Shown: positions 51,722-62,888 of the stretch, one piece after another
Layout of the letters: each line of letters begins with the position of its first letter
Numbering within the stretch: position 1 is the first letter of the stretch
NCBI RefSeq assembly: GCF_030269905.1
Contig: NZ_BSVC01000008.1
Location: forward strand, 1-64,000
Length of the DNA: 64,000 nt
Source of the DNA: Pelosinus sp. IPA-1
GTDB taxonomy: Bacteria > Bacillota > Negativicutes > DSM-13327
Reading direction: 5' to 3'
Made by a program: the position numbers and the translations under genes
The notes under the pieces: generated by a model
The model's input: only the letters and a program-made list of their open reading frames with translations
What the model was told of the DNA's origin: nothing
Databases searched by the model: none

Positions 51722-51885
51722 AAATTCAGTATATTGTGGCAGGAGATCTTATTAACAATGTAGAAGTATACCACTATAGACAGAAGGAATCAATAATATA
51801 GTTGGTTAGCATGATAATCAAAGATAAATAAAAAATTTAATTTTCAGTATATTTGCAGGATTTTAAAATAAGATGTAGAAGTAAT
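51722..51885 (+). repeat. Pair of direct repeats in the gap before glpF
   Basis: Two blocks of about 49 bases (51722-51770 and 51837-51885) share ATTCAGTATAT/TTTCAGTATAT, TGCAGGA or GGCAGGA, and ATGTAGAAGTA-TA, 115 bases apart. The first 100 bases of the 500-base gap (51622-51721) show nothing recognisable. Confidence 0.5.
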
Positions 51886-51943
51886 AAATATACAGAGTAC
51901 TTTTTGTTAGAGAAACCTAAATGAATATCTTTGGGCTAGAGAT

Positions 51944-52009
51944 AAAGAGAAGTCCGTTTATTCCTCTTGATATGTATATATGGGGGCGTGAATGGAGTTC
52001 TCTTTTTTG
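51944..52009 (+). terminator. Leader terminator (attenuator) before glpF
   Basis: AAAGAGAAGTCC (51944-51955) can pair with GGAGTTCTCTTT (51994-52005) with one mismatch, followed by a short T tail. The left arm can pair instead with TCCTCTT nearby (51961-51967). It lies 113 bases before the glpF start, where GlpP-type glycerol antitermination acts in Bacilli. No glpP gene is visible in the window. Confidence 0.45.
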
Positions 52010-52121
52010 TCTAAATATTTAATGGAAAAGGATGGTGATTGAGGAAAAAAAAGGAATGTAGTCTAGTAGTTAGCGAGGGGAAAGCTCTATACGTATTAAA
52101 CGATTAAGGAGGACTTATATT

Positions 52122-52850
52122 ATGACAACTCCATTTTTAGGAGAATTTCTCGGGGTAATGACACTTATTATTTTGGGTGACGGTGTTGTAGCTAATTCAC
52201 TGTTAAAGAATTCAAAAGCAGAGGGTGCTGGCTGGGTAAACATTATCATTGGTTGGGCCGTTGGTGTACTTATGGGAGTCTTTGTTGCTGTTGCATGTGG
52301 TGCACCGCAAGCTGATCTTAATCCTGCTGTCACTTTTGCAAAAATGTTAAATGGTGTATATACCACATCAGATTCAATTATAATTATGCTTTCACAAGTC
52401 GCTGGAGGCTTTGCTGGTGGTACTATCGTGTGGTTATTCTTCCGTGGTAACTGGGAAATATCGGAAGATAAAGGCGCTAAATTGGCGGTTTTTTGCACTG
52501 GCCCAGCCATTCGCAATTATTCGCAGAATCTTTTATGTGAAATTATCGCAACCTTTATGTTAATTTTCGCGATTTTTGCTATGTTCTCCAAAGGTGTTGG
52601 CGCATTTTCACCAGGATTTGGTCCACTTATGGTTGGTGTTCTGGTTTTAGGTCTTGGTGCAAGTTTAGGTGGTACCACTGGTTACGCAATGAATCCTGCT
52701 CGTGATCTTGGTCCTCGTATTGCTCATGCTATTTGGCCTATTGCAGGCAAAGGTACTTCTGATTGGGCCTACTCTTGGGTTCCAGTAGTTGGCCCGCTAA
52801 TTGGTGGAGGAATTGCGTTTGCTATATCGAAAGGTCTTGGTCTAATTTAG
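52122..52850 (+). CDS. glpF: GlpF glycerol facilitator
   Basis: 242 residues, six helices and two half-helices with the NPA boxes DLNPAVTFAKM and AMNPARDLGPR. The Asp and Arg in the second box (NPARD) are typical of glycerol-conducting aquaglyceroporins. AAGGAGG precedes the start. glpK follows after 38 bases. Confidence 0.94.
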   Translation: MTTPFLGEFLGVMTLIILGDGVVANSLLKNSKAEGAGWVNIIIGWAVGVLMGVFVAVACGAPQADLNPAVTFAKMLNGVYTTSDSIIIMLSQVAGGFAGGTIVWLFFRGNWEISEDKGAKLAVFCTGPAIRNYSQNLLCEIIATFMLIFAIFAMFSKGVGAFSPGFGPLMVGVLVLGLGASLGGTTGYAMNPARDLGPRIAHAIWPIAGKGTSDWAYSWVPVVGPLIGGGIAFAISKGLGLI

Positions 52851-52864
52851 TAAATATATAATAA

Positions 52865-54382
<1,518 letters not shown>

Positions 54383-54422
54383 TTCTAGTATTAATTTCAT
54401 AATGTAAAGGGCTGAGATATGA

Positions 54423-54459
54423 GATCCCTTTGTGTTCGTCAAACGGATACAAAGGGATC
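54423..54459 (+). terminator. Hairpin terminator after glpK
   Basis: GATCCCTTTGT pairs with ACAAAGGGATC, extended inward by a few pairs, and is followed by CCCCTTTGCTTG. It ends the glpFK transcript before the repeat element. Confidence 0.65.
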
Positions 54460-54515
54460 CCCTTTGCTTGTATCGACTAATAAGGTAACAACTTATGTTA
54501 CTTATTAGAAATAAA

Positions 54516-54639
54516 GAAGACTTGGCTCAGATGGAGTTTTAACTCCAGCTGAATCTTAGTCGCACTTATCCAGGGGCTTAGCCGCTCTTAACTCCTACTT
54601 ACAGAAGATGAGTCTTAGAGCGGTTTAGTCATCGGATAA
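54516..54639 (-). repeat. 124-bp dispersed structured repeat, copy 2
   Basis: Inverted relative to the copy at 3896-4020. It has the hairpin CAGATGGAGT-TTTA-ACTCCAGCTG, whose arms differ from the other copy but still pair, and a second dyad CTTAGCCGCTCTTAA / TTAGAGCGGTTTAG. It occupies most of the gap between glpK and glpA. Confidence 0.8.
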
Positions 54640-54774
54640 AATGTTCAATTTGACTATAAATTCGAAAAAAAACGATTATTTATGGCAAGAAGGAATTGGT
54701 TTACAAGGCGGAGAAAGCCAAAGATGCAGGGAAACGCCCTGTTTCATTTATTTATTTTACGAAGGGGTATTGAG

Positions 54775-56391
54775 ATGCAAAAGGCGACAGTTGTTGTAAT
54801 TGGTGGCGGTGCCACAGGAGTTGGAATTCTGCGCGATTTGTGCATGCGGGGAGTCGATGCGATTCTTATTGAGCAGCAAGATCTAGCGTATGGTACTAGC
54901 TCTCGTTATCATGGACTCTTGCATAGCGGCGGACGTTATGCAGTAAAGGATGCTGAGGCAGGTAAAGAGTGTATTGAAGAAAATACAATCTTACGTAAAA
55001 TCGGTAGACATTGTGTAGAGCAAACAGAAGGCTTTTTTGCTCGAACTCACTTGGATGATGAGGATTTCGAAGGGAAATGGGTAGAAGCTTGTGCTAAGGT
55101 TGGTATTCCGACGATTCCTATTTCCGTAGAGGAAGCACGTCGTCTAGAACCAAATTTGAGTGCTAAAATAAAATCTGTATATCGCGTACCTGATGCTGCA
55201 ATTGATGGTTTTCGTATGGTTTGGCAAAACGTGGCATCCGCTCGTAAGTACGGCGGAAGGGTCATGACCTATACTACGGTTGTTGGTATTGAACATAGCA
55301 ACAATCAAGTAGTAGGTATGAAAGTCAAGAATACGTTAACTGGCGAAGTCAGTAATATTGCTTGCGATTTTATCGTCAGTGCTGCTGGTTCTTGGGCTGG
55401 AGAAATTGCTGCTTTGGCAGGGATTACAGTCAATGTACAACCAGATAGAGGTACGTTGATTGCATTTAATCATCGTATTGCAAGTCGTATTATTAATCGT
55501 TTGCGTCCCGCATCGGATGGAGATATTTTTGTTCCCCACGGTTCTATTACTATTTTAGGGACTACTTCTGCATCTGTAGATAAACCAGATGATACGATTC
55601 CTAATGCAAAAGAAGTAGTAGAATTGTTAAATATCGGGGAAGCTTTATTCGAAGATTTAAGAAGTTATCGTATGCTTAGAGCATTTGCAGGCACGAGACC
55701 ACTTTATAGCGCGGATCCTAATGCAAAAGGCCGTGGTGCATCCCGTGGTTTTGTCACTCTAGATCATGCTCATGATGGACTTAAAGGTTTTGTCAGCGTA
55801 GTTGGTGGTAAGTTTACTACCTATCGTTTAATGGCGGAAAAAGTAACAGATTTAGTATGTAATTACCTGAATGTAAAAACGCCTTGTCGTACGGCGCTGG
55901 AGGATCTTGTTGATGACGCATCTCCAGCACTTATGGCGAAAGCACGCTTATATTTCCCTGCTTATGGAGCAGAACTTGCAGCTTCTCGTTTAGGTTCAGA
56001 AGGCTTGGAAAAAGTAATTGATCGTATGCAGGCAAAACCTGAAAAACGTCAGTTATTATGTGAATGCGAAAATGTAACTATGGCTGAGGTGGAAGAGGCA
56101 GCCGCTGATAGTACTAGCTTTATGATTAGTGACGTTCGCCGTAAGACCCGTATGGGCATGGGAACTTGCCAAGGTGCTTTTTGTACCTTCCGTAGTGTTG
56201 GTGCGGTAGATGCCAATGGATTATCATGGGGCAAAGATACAAATGTATTATTTAAAGAATTCCTACAAGGTCGCTGGAAAGGGATTCGTCCTATTTTATG
56301 GGGAAATGTTATGCGTGAAATGGAACTGACCCGAGGAATCTATGAAGGAACTTTAAACATAAATGGAGCGATTGATGATGAGGGAAAATGA
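54775..56391 (+). CDS. glpA: GlpA anaerobic glycerol-3-phosphate dehydrogenase, large subunit
   Basis: 538 residues from ATG 54775 (GAAGGGG upstream; the longer frame from 54682 is not supported). FAD motif VVIGGGATGVGILRD, substrate loop SSRYHGLLHSGGRY, and a C-terminal [2Fe-2S] BFD-like domain with CECENVT and GMGTCQGAFC. It oxidises glycerol-3-phosphate to DHAP and passes electrons through GlpB/GlpC to menaquinone. Confidence 0.95.
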   Translation: MQKATVVVIGGGATGVGILRDLCMRGVDAILIEQQDLAYGTSSRYHGLLHSGGRYAVKDAEAGKECIEENTILRKIGRHCVEQTEGFFARTHLDDEDFEGKWVEACAKVGIPTIPISVEEARRLEPNLSAKIKSVYRVPDAAIDGFRMVWQNVASARKYGGRVMTYTTVVGIEHSNNQVVGMKVKNTLTGEVSNIACDFIVSAAGSWAGEIAALAGITVNVQPDRGTLIAFNHRIASRIINRLRPASDGDIFVPHGSITILGTTSASVDKPDDTIPNAKEVVELLNIGEALFEDLRSYRMLRAFAGTRPLYSADPNAKGRGASRGFVTLDHAHDGLKGFVSVVGGKFTTYRLMAEKVTDLVCNYLNVKTPCRTALEDLVDDASPALMAKARLYFPAYGAELAASRLGSEGLEKVIDRMQAKPEKRQLLCECENVTMAEVEEAAADSTSFMISDVRRKTRMGMGTCQGAFCTFRSVGAVDANGLSWGKDTNVLFKEFLQGRWKGIRPILWGNVMREMELTRGIYEGTLNINGAIDDEGK

Positions 56392-57625
56392 TATCATAGT
56401 AATAGGCGGCGGGTTAGCAGGTCTGACAGCGGCAGCTGTAGCGGCGAAACGCGGTAAAAAGGTAATGGTATTGTCCTTAGGGGCCGGTACTTTGACAATT
56501 GGCGGCGGTATTGTTGATGTAATTGGATATTTGGATGGTAATAAACCAGTAGCTACGCCAAGTGCAGGCTTACTGCAATTGCCAGCGGAACATCCATACA
56601 AAAAAATTGGTCGTCCTGCCATTGAAGACGCAATCAAATTCTTTAAAGAGATCTGCGAAGAAGAGGGATATCCTTATATGGGAAACCTTGATACCATGCA
56701 ATGGGTACCAACGGCAGCTGGTACAATCAAACCTACCTGTTTAATTCCAAAAACCATGAATACAGAAGAACTTCAAAAAGCAAACAAGGTAATTGTATTG
56801 GGATTTGAATCACTTAAAGATTTTTACCCACAATTAATCACTAAAAACTTTAAGAAGATTTCTCGATTTAAAGATAAAGAATATGAAACAGTTATGATTG
56901 ATCCGAATTTGGCAGAAGGCCGTGATGTCACTGCATTGGATGTAGCTCGTTGGCTTGATACAGAAGAAGGAATTTCCGAATGTATCACTAAAATGCGTAA
57001 CGTAATTCAGCCAGGCAGCGTAGTTATCATTCCACCAGTACTTGGGACACGTCCTAATTACCGCATCGCTGATCGATTGGAACAAGCTCTGCAATGTCAT
57101 TTTATTGAAACGGCATCTGTGCCTCCTTCCATTACTGGTTTACGTCTTCGTACAATGATGGTTAGCTACTTGAAAAAAATCGGTGTTCGTATTGTGGAAC
57201 AAGCGACAGTTGCTAAGTCCATTGTAGAAGCTGATAAATGTGTGGCTGTAATAACAGAAGGCATTGATAGAGAACGTACCTATTATGCAAAATCATTTAT
57301 TTTAGCAAATGGTGGTTTCTACGGTGGTGGCTTACTTGCAGAACCAGGAAAAGTTATCGAACCTATTTTCAATTTGCCTGTAGAGGCTCCTGAAGACCAT
57401 GAAATGTGGGCGAATTATTCTTTATTCTCCAATGAAGCACAGCCTTTTGCAAAACTTGGTTTAGAAGTTGACGAAAAAATGCGTCCTCTTGATGCCGATG
57501 GCAAAGTCATTTTAAATAACGTCTTTGTTGCTGGGCGGAATCTGCGCGGTTACGATTACTCTTTTGAGAAATCAGGTAATGGTGTAGCAATTGCGTCAGG
57601 TTATCAAGCGGCTATGTCAGTGTAA
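56378..57625 (+). CDS. glpB: GlpB anaerobic glycerol-3-phosphate dehydrogenase, subunit B
   Basis: 415 residues from ATG 56378, chosen because GGAG at 56365-56368 lies 9 bases before it (ATG 56375 is also possible). FAD-binding motif IIVIGGGLAGLTAAAVAAK. It overlaps glpA by 14 bases and is followed by glpC after 14 bases. Confidence 0.93.
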   Translation: MRENDIIVIGGGLAGLTAAAVAAKRGKKVMVLSLGAGTLTIGGGIVDVIGYLDGNKPVATPSAGLLQLPAEHPYKKIGRPAIEDAIKFFKEICEEEGYPYMGNLDTMQWVPTAAGTIKPTCLIPKTMNTEELQKANKVIVLGFESLKDFYPQLITKNFKKISRFKDKEYETVMIDPNLAEGRDVTALDVARWLDTEEGISECITKMRNVIQPGSVVIIPPVLGTRPNYRIADRLEQALQCHFIETASVPPSITGLRLRTMMVSYLKKIGVRIVEQATVAKSIVEADKCVAVITEGIDRERTYYAKSFILANGGFYGGGLLAEPGKVIEPIFNLPVEAPEDHEMWANYSLFSNEAQPFAKLGLEVDEKMRPLDADGKVILNNVFVAGRNLRGYDYSFEKSGNGVAIASGYQAAMSV

Positions 57626-57639
57626 GGGGAGAAAAAATA

Positions 57640-58836
57640 ATGAAGAAACATCATAATAATCCAGATAGTTGTACAGCTTGTACAGTATGTATTGCTAATT
57701 GCCCAGTGACAGCTGCGACACGTAAATTTCGTGGCCCTAAAATGGTTGGCCCAACCTTAGAGAGAATGAGATTATCTCACGAGGATGTTGAACCTTCTTT
57801 AGAATATTGCTCTAATTGTAAGAATTGTGATATGTCATGTCCTTCTGGCGTTCCTATTTCTACGCTTAATATGTTAGCGAGAGCTAAATACTATAAAACT
57901 CGTAAACATAGCTTACGGGATTGGATTTTATCTCATGGCGAAAAAATGGCAAAGTTGAGTGCGGCTACACCTGGTATGGCTAACTTCGGCATGAAAATGA
58001 GTCGTGGCATTTTGAAACAGATTGGTATTTCTGATAAAGCTCCATTGCCAGCTTATGCCCCTAAATCCTTTAGTAAGTTGTTTAAGGCGTTAAAACAAAA
58101 AAGTTATCCTGATAAAGTTGTTTTTTATCCTGGCTGCTTTATTAATTACAACGACCCTCAAGTAGGGATGGATTTTGTCGCTGTTATGCAAGCCAATAAA
58201 TTTGAAGTGATTGTAGAAGATGGTCTTGTATGCTGTGGTTCACCTTTAGTCGTAAATGGCTTTTTAGATGAGGCAGAAGAAAATGCGAAAACAAATATCC
58301 AAATCCTTAAAAAATGGACGGATAAAGGTTACCCTGTTATTACTTGCTGCACCAGCTGTGGCTTAATGCTTAAGCAGGAGTATCAAGAATTATTCCATAT
58401 TGAAGGTGTTCAAGAATATGCAAAACATTTGTATGATGCAGGTGAGTTCTTGCTGGATCTTCATGATCAAGGACGTTTAAATACGGATTTTGGTACTCTA
58501 AATGAAAAATACATGTATCACTCTCCTTGCCATTTACGGGCGCAAGGTATGGGATTGCCAGGTTTAGATTTATTGGCTTTAATTCCAGGACTTGATGTGC
58601 AAGATGTGGATGGTGGTTGCTGTGGTATTTCGGGTAACTATGGCTTTAAAGCTGAGAAATATGATATTGCCATGAGTATTGGTTCGACTTTATTTGATAA
58701 GATTAAAGAGAGCCGTCTTGATACGGTTGTTTCTGAATGTGGAACATGCCGGCTGCAAATTGGACACGGCGCTAATGTGAAAACATTGCATCCAATGACG
58801 TTAGTACGTAGAGCTTATGAGGCAAAACAAAAGTAG
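57640..58836 (+). CDS. glpC: GlpC Fe-S membrane-anchor subunit
   Basis: 398 residues. Two [4Fe-4S] motifs (CTACTVCIANCP and CSNCKNCDMSCPSG) and two CCG domains with the cysteine sets VVFYPGCF..CCGSP and YHSPCHLRAQG..GGCCGISG. It takes electrons from GlpAB to the quinone pool. Confidence 0.95.
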   Translation: MKKHHNNPDSCTACTVCIANCPVTAATRKFRGPKMVGPTLERMRLSHEDVEPSLEYCSNCKNCDMSCPSGVPISTLNMLARAKYYKTRKHSLRDWILSHGEKMAKLSAATPGMANFGMKMSRGILKQIGISDKAPLPAYAPKSFSKLFKALKQKSYPDKVVFYPGCFINYNDPQVGMDFVAVMQANKFEVIVEDGLVCCGSPLVVNGFLDEAEENAKTNIQILKKWTDKGYPVITCCTSCGLMLKQEYQELFHIEGVQEYAKHLYDAGEFLLDLHDQGRLNTDFGTLNEKYMYHSPCHLRAQGMGLPGLDLLALIPGLDVQDVDGGCCGISGNYGFKAEKYDIAMSIGSTLFDKIKESRLDTVVSECGTCRLQIGHGANVKTLHPMTLVRRAYEAKQK

Positions 58837-59003
58837 CTTGAAAAATGGGTTCATAGATTCCTCGTTTATGCTACAAAATGGTGCTAATTGCCATGAAATA
58901 GCAAATAGCTGTTGGGAAAAATGAAGTTAGGTTCTACGTTAAGATTGTTATGTAATAAAAAATAAAGACAAACTTATAGCATTTTGGAATGGGGGAAATC
59001 CTT

Positions 59004-60923
59004 ATGTTGCAAAAAAAAGTGGTTCTATTTCATTTGACAACAGTGTTGCTCATTGGTATATTAACATCATGGTTAGTAGAATATATTGGGAGCCTAGGAA
59101 CGTTACTATTCGTTATAGCTATGGCAATTATTTCGACAATTGCCTTATTCAGAACTTGGCCTAAGGCTGGAGACATAGAGAAAAGTCAGGCTCAATCTTC
59201 TGTAATAAGGGACGATTCCGTAACTAAGGTAGATATGTATGGTATTGCAGAAGACTTATCTTTTATATCCCAACAATTAGCTTGGGTAACAGGACATAGT
59301 AACACAGCTCTCAAAAAACTCACGCAACAATCAAATAGTATTGCAGGCGAAAGTGAAACAACTGCTAGCAGTGCTCAAGAGGCTTCTGCTGGTGTAGAAG
59401 AAATCGCTTCGAATGCTGCTGTTGTAGCGAATGCCTCGCAGCAAGCTCTAGAACAATGCCAACATTCTTCTCAACTGGTACTGAAAAATCAGCAGCAGAT
59501 TACCCAGGCTAGCAATACCATGCTAGAAGTAGCTCAGGTAGTGCAAACCTCTGTTAATGATATGGAAGAACTTACTATCGCGTCTAAAAAAATTGGCGCT
59601 TTTGTTGGTAAAATTCAAGGAATTGCCAGCCAAACGAACTTACTCGCACTCAATGCAGCGATTGAAGCAGCTCGTGCTGGCGAGCAAGGACGGGGTTTTG
59701 CCGTAGTGGCAGAAGAAGTACGTAAATTGGCTAGTGAGAGTGAAGTCATTACCCGTGAAGTAGAAGAAACGGTAAAAGATGTTACAAATCGCACAAATTA
59801 TGTTACTTCTCATATGCAGGGGAGCAAAGAGCAAATTCATGGGATTGAACAAATAGCAAGACAATCTGCAGACAGTATGCAGGAAGTTGTCGATAACGTT
59901 AACCAAATCGAAGATACTGTAGCAAAGTTATGCAATTTGTCAAGAGATCAACAGATGACTACAGAACAAATGGCCGTGGCAGTAGAGAGTATTGGAACAG
60001 CTACTGTTGAAATTGCAGCGGGCACACAAGAAGCGTTGCAAAGCATTGGTCAACAGGAAAAAGATATTGAAGAAGTGTATGTTTTAACAAAAAAAATGAC
60101 AGCCGCTGTCGATAAAATACAAGAAGTTGCTAGCTTATTTAAAACAGGGAAAGAATTAGTATTTGGATTTAATCCTTTTACATCTCCACAAGTGATTAAG
60201 GAAAACTATACGCCGATATTAGAGGAGATTGCCAAGAAATTAGGATTTCAGTCAAGAGTTATTATCGTTTCTGATTATGATTCTTTAGGACGGTCCTTAC
60301 TGAATGGTACTATTGATATAGGGTGGTTTTCGCCTTTTGCTTATGTTTCTGCAAAAGATAAAGGTGACATTAATCCACTGGTAACCACGGTAGTGAATCA
60401 AAATCCGTCCTATCATGGTTATATCATTGCTCGTAAAGATAAAGCGTTTCAATCAATAGATAGTTTACAGGGTAAGCGTTTTGCCTTTGTTGATAAACAG
60501 TCTGCTTCTGGTTATGTGTATCCTAAGGCTATGTTATTAGAACAAGGGAAAAATCCTGACAAGTTTTTTGCTGAAACAGTCTTCTTAGGCAGTCACAATC
60601 GGGTAATTGATGCAGTCTTAGAAGGCAGTGTCGATGCAGGTGCTACTTACTCAGAGGCAATGGAAAGTGCCAAAGTAAGTGGACTTGCAGTTCATAATTT
60701 GGTAATATTAAAACAAACGGAACCCATACCAAAAGATGTTATTGCTGGGCGACCTGGGCTTGATCAACAATTGTTGGCAAGTTTAAAACAGGTTTTTATA
60801 GAAAACACGGATAAGACATCAAAACACGCTTCATTAATGAAAAATACTGGATTAAATGGTTTTATTGAAGCCCAGGACCAAGTGTATGATGTCATTAGGA
60901 AAGCAGCCAAAGTATTAAAATAA
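59004..60923 (+). CDS. Chemotaxis-type signalling protein fused to a C-terminal PhnD-like binding domain
   Basis: 639 residues from ATG 59004 (GGGGG 8 bases upstream). Two N-terminal hydrophobic segments (about 5-24 and 30-50) and almost no loop between them. An MCP signalling domain follows (about 75-375) with the conserved hairpin tip [20 protein letters not shown] and [15 protein letters not shown]. From about 381 a PhnD-type solute-binding domain runs to the end ([49 protein letters not shown]). This puts a solute-binding domain after the signalling domain on the cytosolic side by ordinary topology rules. No phosphonate ABC genes are nearby. Confidence 0.88.
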   Translation: MLQKKVVLFHLTTVLLIGILTSWLVEYIGSLGTLLFVIAMAIISTIALFRTWPKAGDIEKSQAQSSVIRDDSVTKVDMYGIAEDLSFISQQLAWVTGHSNTALKKLTQQSNSIAGESETTASSAQEASAGVEEIASNAAVVANASQQALEQCQHSSQLVLKNQQQITQASNTMLEVAQVVQTSVNDMEELTIASKKIGAFVGKIQGIASQTNLLALNAAIEAARAGEQGRGFAVVAEEVRKLASESEVITREVEETVKDVTNRTNYVTSHMQGSKEQIHGIEQIARQSADSMQEVVDNVNQIEDTVAKLCNLSRDQQMTTEQMAVAVESIGTATVEIAAGTQEALQSIGQQEKDIEEVYVLTKKMTAAVDKIQEVASLFKTGKELVFGFNPFTSPQVIKENYTPILEEIAKKLGFQSRVIIVSDYDSLGRSLLNGTIDIGWFSPFAYVSAKDKGDINPLVTTVVNQNPSYHGYIIARKDKAFQSIDSLQGKRFAFVDKQSASGYVYPKAMLLEQGKNPDKFFAETVFLGSHNRVIDAVLEGSVDAGATYSEAMESAKVSGLAVHNLVILKQTEPIPKDVIAGRPGLDQQLLASLKQVFIENTDKTSKHASLMKNTGLNGFIEAQDQVYDVIRKAAKVLK

Positions 60924-60955
60924 GAAAAAAGTAAAGTGAGAGTGAACGTAGTAAT

Positions 60956-62710
60956 ATGATCAAAAAGACGAAAATTGTTTGTACAATGGGACCAAGTACT
61001 GGTAAACCAGAAATCATGGAAAAATTAATTGAATCAGGTATGAATGTAGCACGTTTTAATTTTTCTCATGGTGATCATGCAGAACACGGTGTTCGTATTA
61101 ACATGATGCGTACTGCAAGTGCAAAACTAAATAAACCAGTTGCATTGCTTCTAGACACTAAGGGCCCAGAAATGCGTCTTGGTAATTTTGTCGAAGGTAA
61201 AGTTACCATTGAACAAGGACAAAAATTCATTTTAACTTCTAGAGACGTGGAAGGAACCAAAGAAATTTGTTCCGTCAACCATAGATTCTTGCCTCAAGAA
61301 GTAGCACCAGGCAATCAAATTCTTCTGTCTGATGGCTTAATCTGTCTTGCCGTTGACAAAGTAGAAGGCGATGACATTTATACAACTGTACTTAATACAG
61401 GTGTAATTGGTAACAGAAAACGTGTGGCAGCACCTGGCGTGTCTGTAAACTTACCACCTTTGTCTGAACAAGATGTGAAGGATGTATTGTTTGCTGCGAA
61501 AGAAGGTATGGATTTTATTGCTGCATCTTTCATCCAAAGAGCTGCGGATGTATTGACAATTAGAAAATTATTGGAAGAAGTAAATTCTGATATCCATATC
61601 ATTTCTAAAATTGAAAATGCAGAAGGCGTAAAAAACATTGATGAAATCATCAAAGTATCCGACGGAATTATGGTAGCTCGTGGTGACCTTGGCGTAGAAA
61701 TTCCTACGGAAGAAGTGCCTTTAGTACAAAAAATGATTATCGAGAAGTGTAATAAACTAGGCAAACCTGTTATTACAGCAACACAAATGTTAGAATCTAT
61801 GATCAACAATCCTCGTCCAACTCGGGCAGAAGCAAGTGATGTGGCTAATGCTATTATGGACGGTACTGATGCGATCATGCTAAGTGGTGAAACGGCTAGC
61901 GGAGACTATCCAGTAGAAGCAGTTCAAATGATGGCAAAAATTGCAATTCGTACCGAACAAGCTTTACAATATAGCGAAATGTTACACAATAAAGGTGTTT
62001 TAACCCAACGTACTACGACAGAAGCAATCAGTCATGCGACGGTACAAGTAGCTCATGAATTAAGTGCTGCATCAATTATTACTGACACGCAAACTGGATA
62101 TACTGCTCGTATGGTATCAAAATATCGTCCATTAGCCCATATCGTGGCTGTTACTCCTAATGAAAGAACAGTTCGTAAAATGCAAGTTATGTGGGGCGTA
62201 CAACCTGTTCTGCGTGCTGCTGCAAAAAATAGTGATGAAATGGTTGAAAATGCTATTAAGAGTGCATTGGCTTCCGGTATTGTAAGTGAAGGCGACTTAG
62301 TTGTCATTACAGCTGGCGTTCATGCAACTGGTACAGGAACTACGAATATGATTCGTGTACATGTTGTAGGCAATGTTTTGTTACGTGGCGTAGGGATTGG
62401 CCAAACAGCAGTAACTGGTAAAGTTTGTATAGCCCATTCTATGAAGGATGTAGAAAGTAAATTCAAACCAGGCGAAATTTTAGTAGTATCCAATGTAGAC
62501 GAAGAAACAGCGAGATTTGCTGCTAAGGCATCTGCTATCATTGCGGAAGAAGGCGGATTGACTTCTCACGCTGCTATTGTTGGTATTAGTGCAGGAATTC
62601 CTGTTATTGTTGGTGTAGACGGAGCAACGGAACGTTTAACAGATGGCACTGTTATTACTGTGGATGCAGCTCGTGGACTTGTATATAGCGGTGAAATCAA
62701 CGCAAGATAG
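60956..62710 (+). CDS. pyk: Pyruvate kinase with C-terminal PEP-utiliser domain
   Basis: 584 residues. The catalytic core has TMGPST, ISKIENAEGVKN (catalytic Lys) and MVARGDLGVEIP; the extra C-terminal domain (about 480-584) has the PEP-utiliser motif EEGGLTSHAAIVG with its His. This long form occurs in many Firmicutes. It yields pyruvate and ATP. It lies upstream of cggR-gap in the same direction. Confidence 0.96.
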   Translation: MIKKTKIVCTMGPSTGKPEIMEKLIESGMNVARFNFSHGDHAEHGVRINMMRTASAKLNKPVALLLDTKGPEMRLGNFVEGKVTIEQGQKFILTSRDVEGTKEICSVNHRFLPQEVAPGNQILLSDGLICLAVDKVEGDDIYTTVLNTGVIGNRKRVAAPGVSVNLPPLSEQDVKDVLFAAKEGMDFIAASFIQRAADVLTIRKLLEEVNSDIHIISKIENAEGVKNIDEIIKVSDGIMVARGDLGVEIPTEEVPLVQKMIIEKCNKLGKPVITATQMLESMINNPRPTRAEASDVANAIMDGTDAIMLSGETASGDYPVEAVQMMAKIAIRTEQALQYSEMLHNKGVLTQRTTTEAISHATVQVAHELSAASIITDTQTGYTARMVSKYRPLAHIVAVTPNERTVRKMQVMWGVQPVLRAAAKNSDEMVENAIKSALASGIVSEGDLVVITAGVHATGTGTTNMIRVHVVGNVLLRGVGIGQTAVTGKVCIAHSMKDVESKFKPGEILVVSNVDEETARFAAKASAIIAEEGGLTSHAAIVGISAGIPVIVGVDGATERLTDGTVITVDAARGLVYSGEINAR

Positions 62711-62837
62711 TAGTTTGAAAATTATTTACAATTATTTCTCATGAATTTTGGAAATAGAAGCAGGAGTTACCTGTTGTATGGCGAAGAATACTAATAAAAT
62801 AGTATAGCTTACGCTGTGTTATATTTTTTTAGCAGGA

Positions 62838-62876
62838 TGGGACAAAATTTGCGCCATGGGGACGGAAAATGTCCCA
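62838..62876 (+). promoter_or_regulatory. CggR operator upstream of cggR-gap
   Basis: TGGGACAAAATTTGC (62838-62852) is followed by TGGGGACGGAAAATGTCCCA (62857-62876), with the inverted halves GGGAC and GTCCC. The arrangement resembles the B. subtilis CggR target (two GGGAC-type half-sites around a fructose-bisphosphate-sensitive repressor). It lies just before the cggR start, so cggR is likely autoregulated. Confidence 0.75.
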
Positions 62877-62888
62877 GAGGGAAAGTTA

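Noticed and set aside
54682-54774. N-terminal extension of GlpA
   Set aside because: Basic, unlike any GlpA N-terminus, no ribosome site; the FAD motif starts right after ATG 54775.
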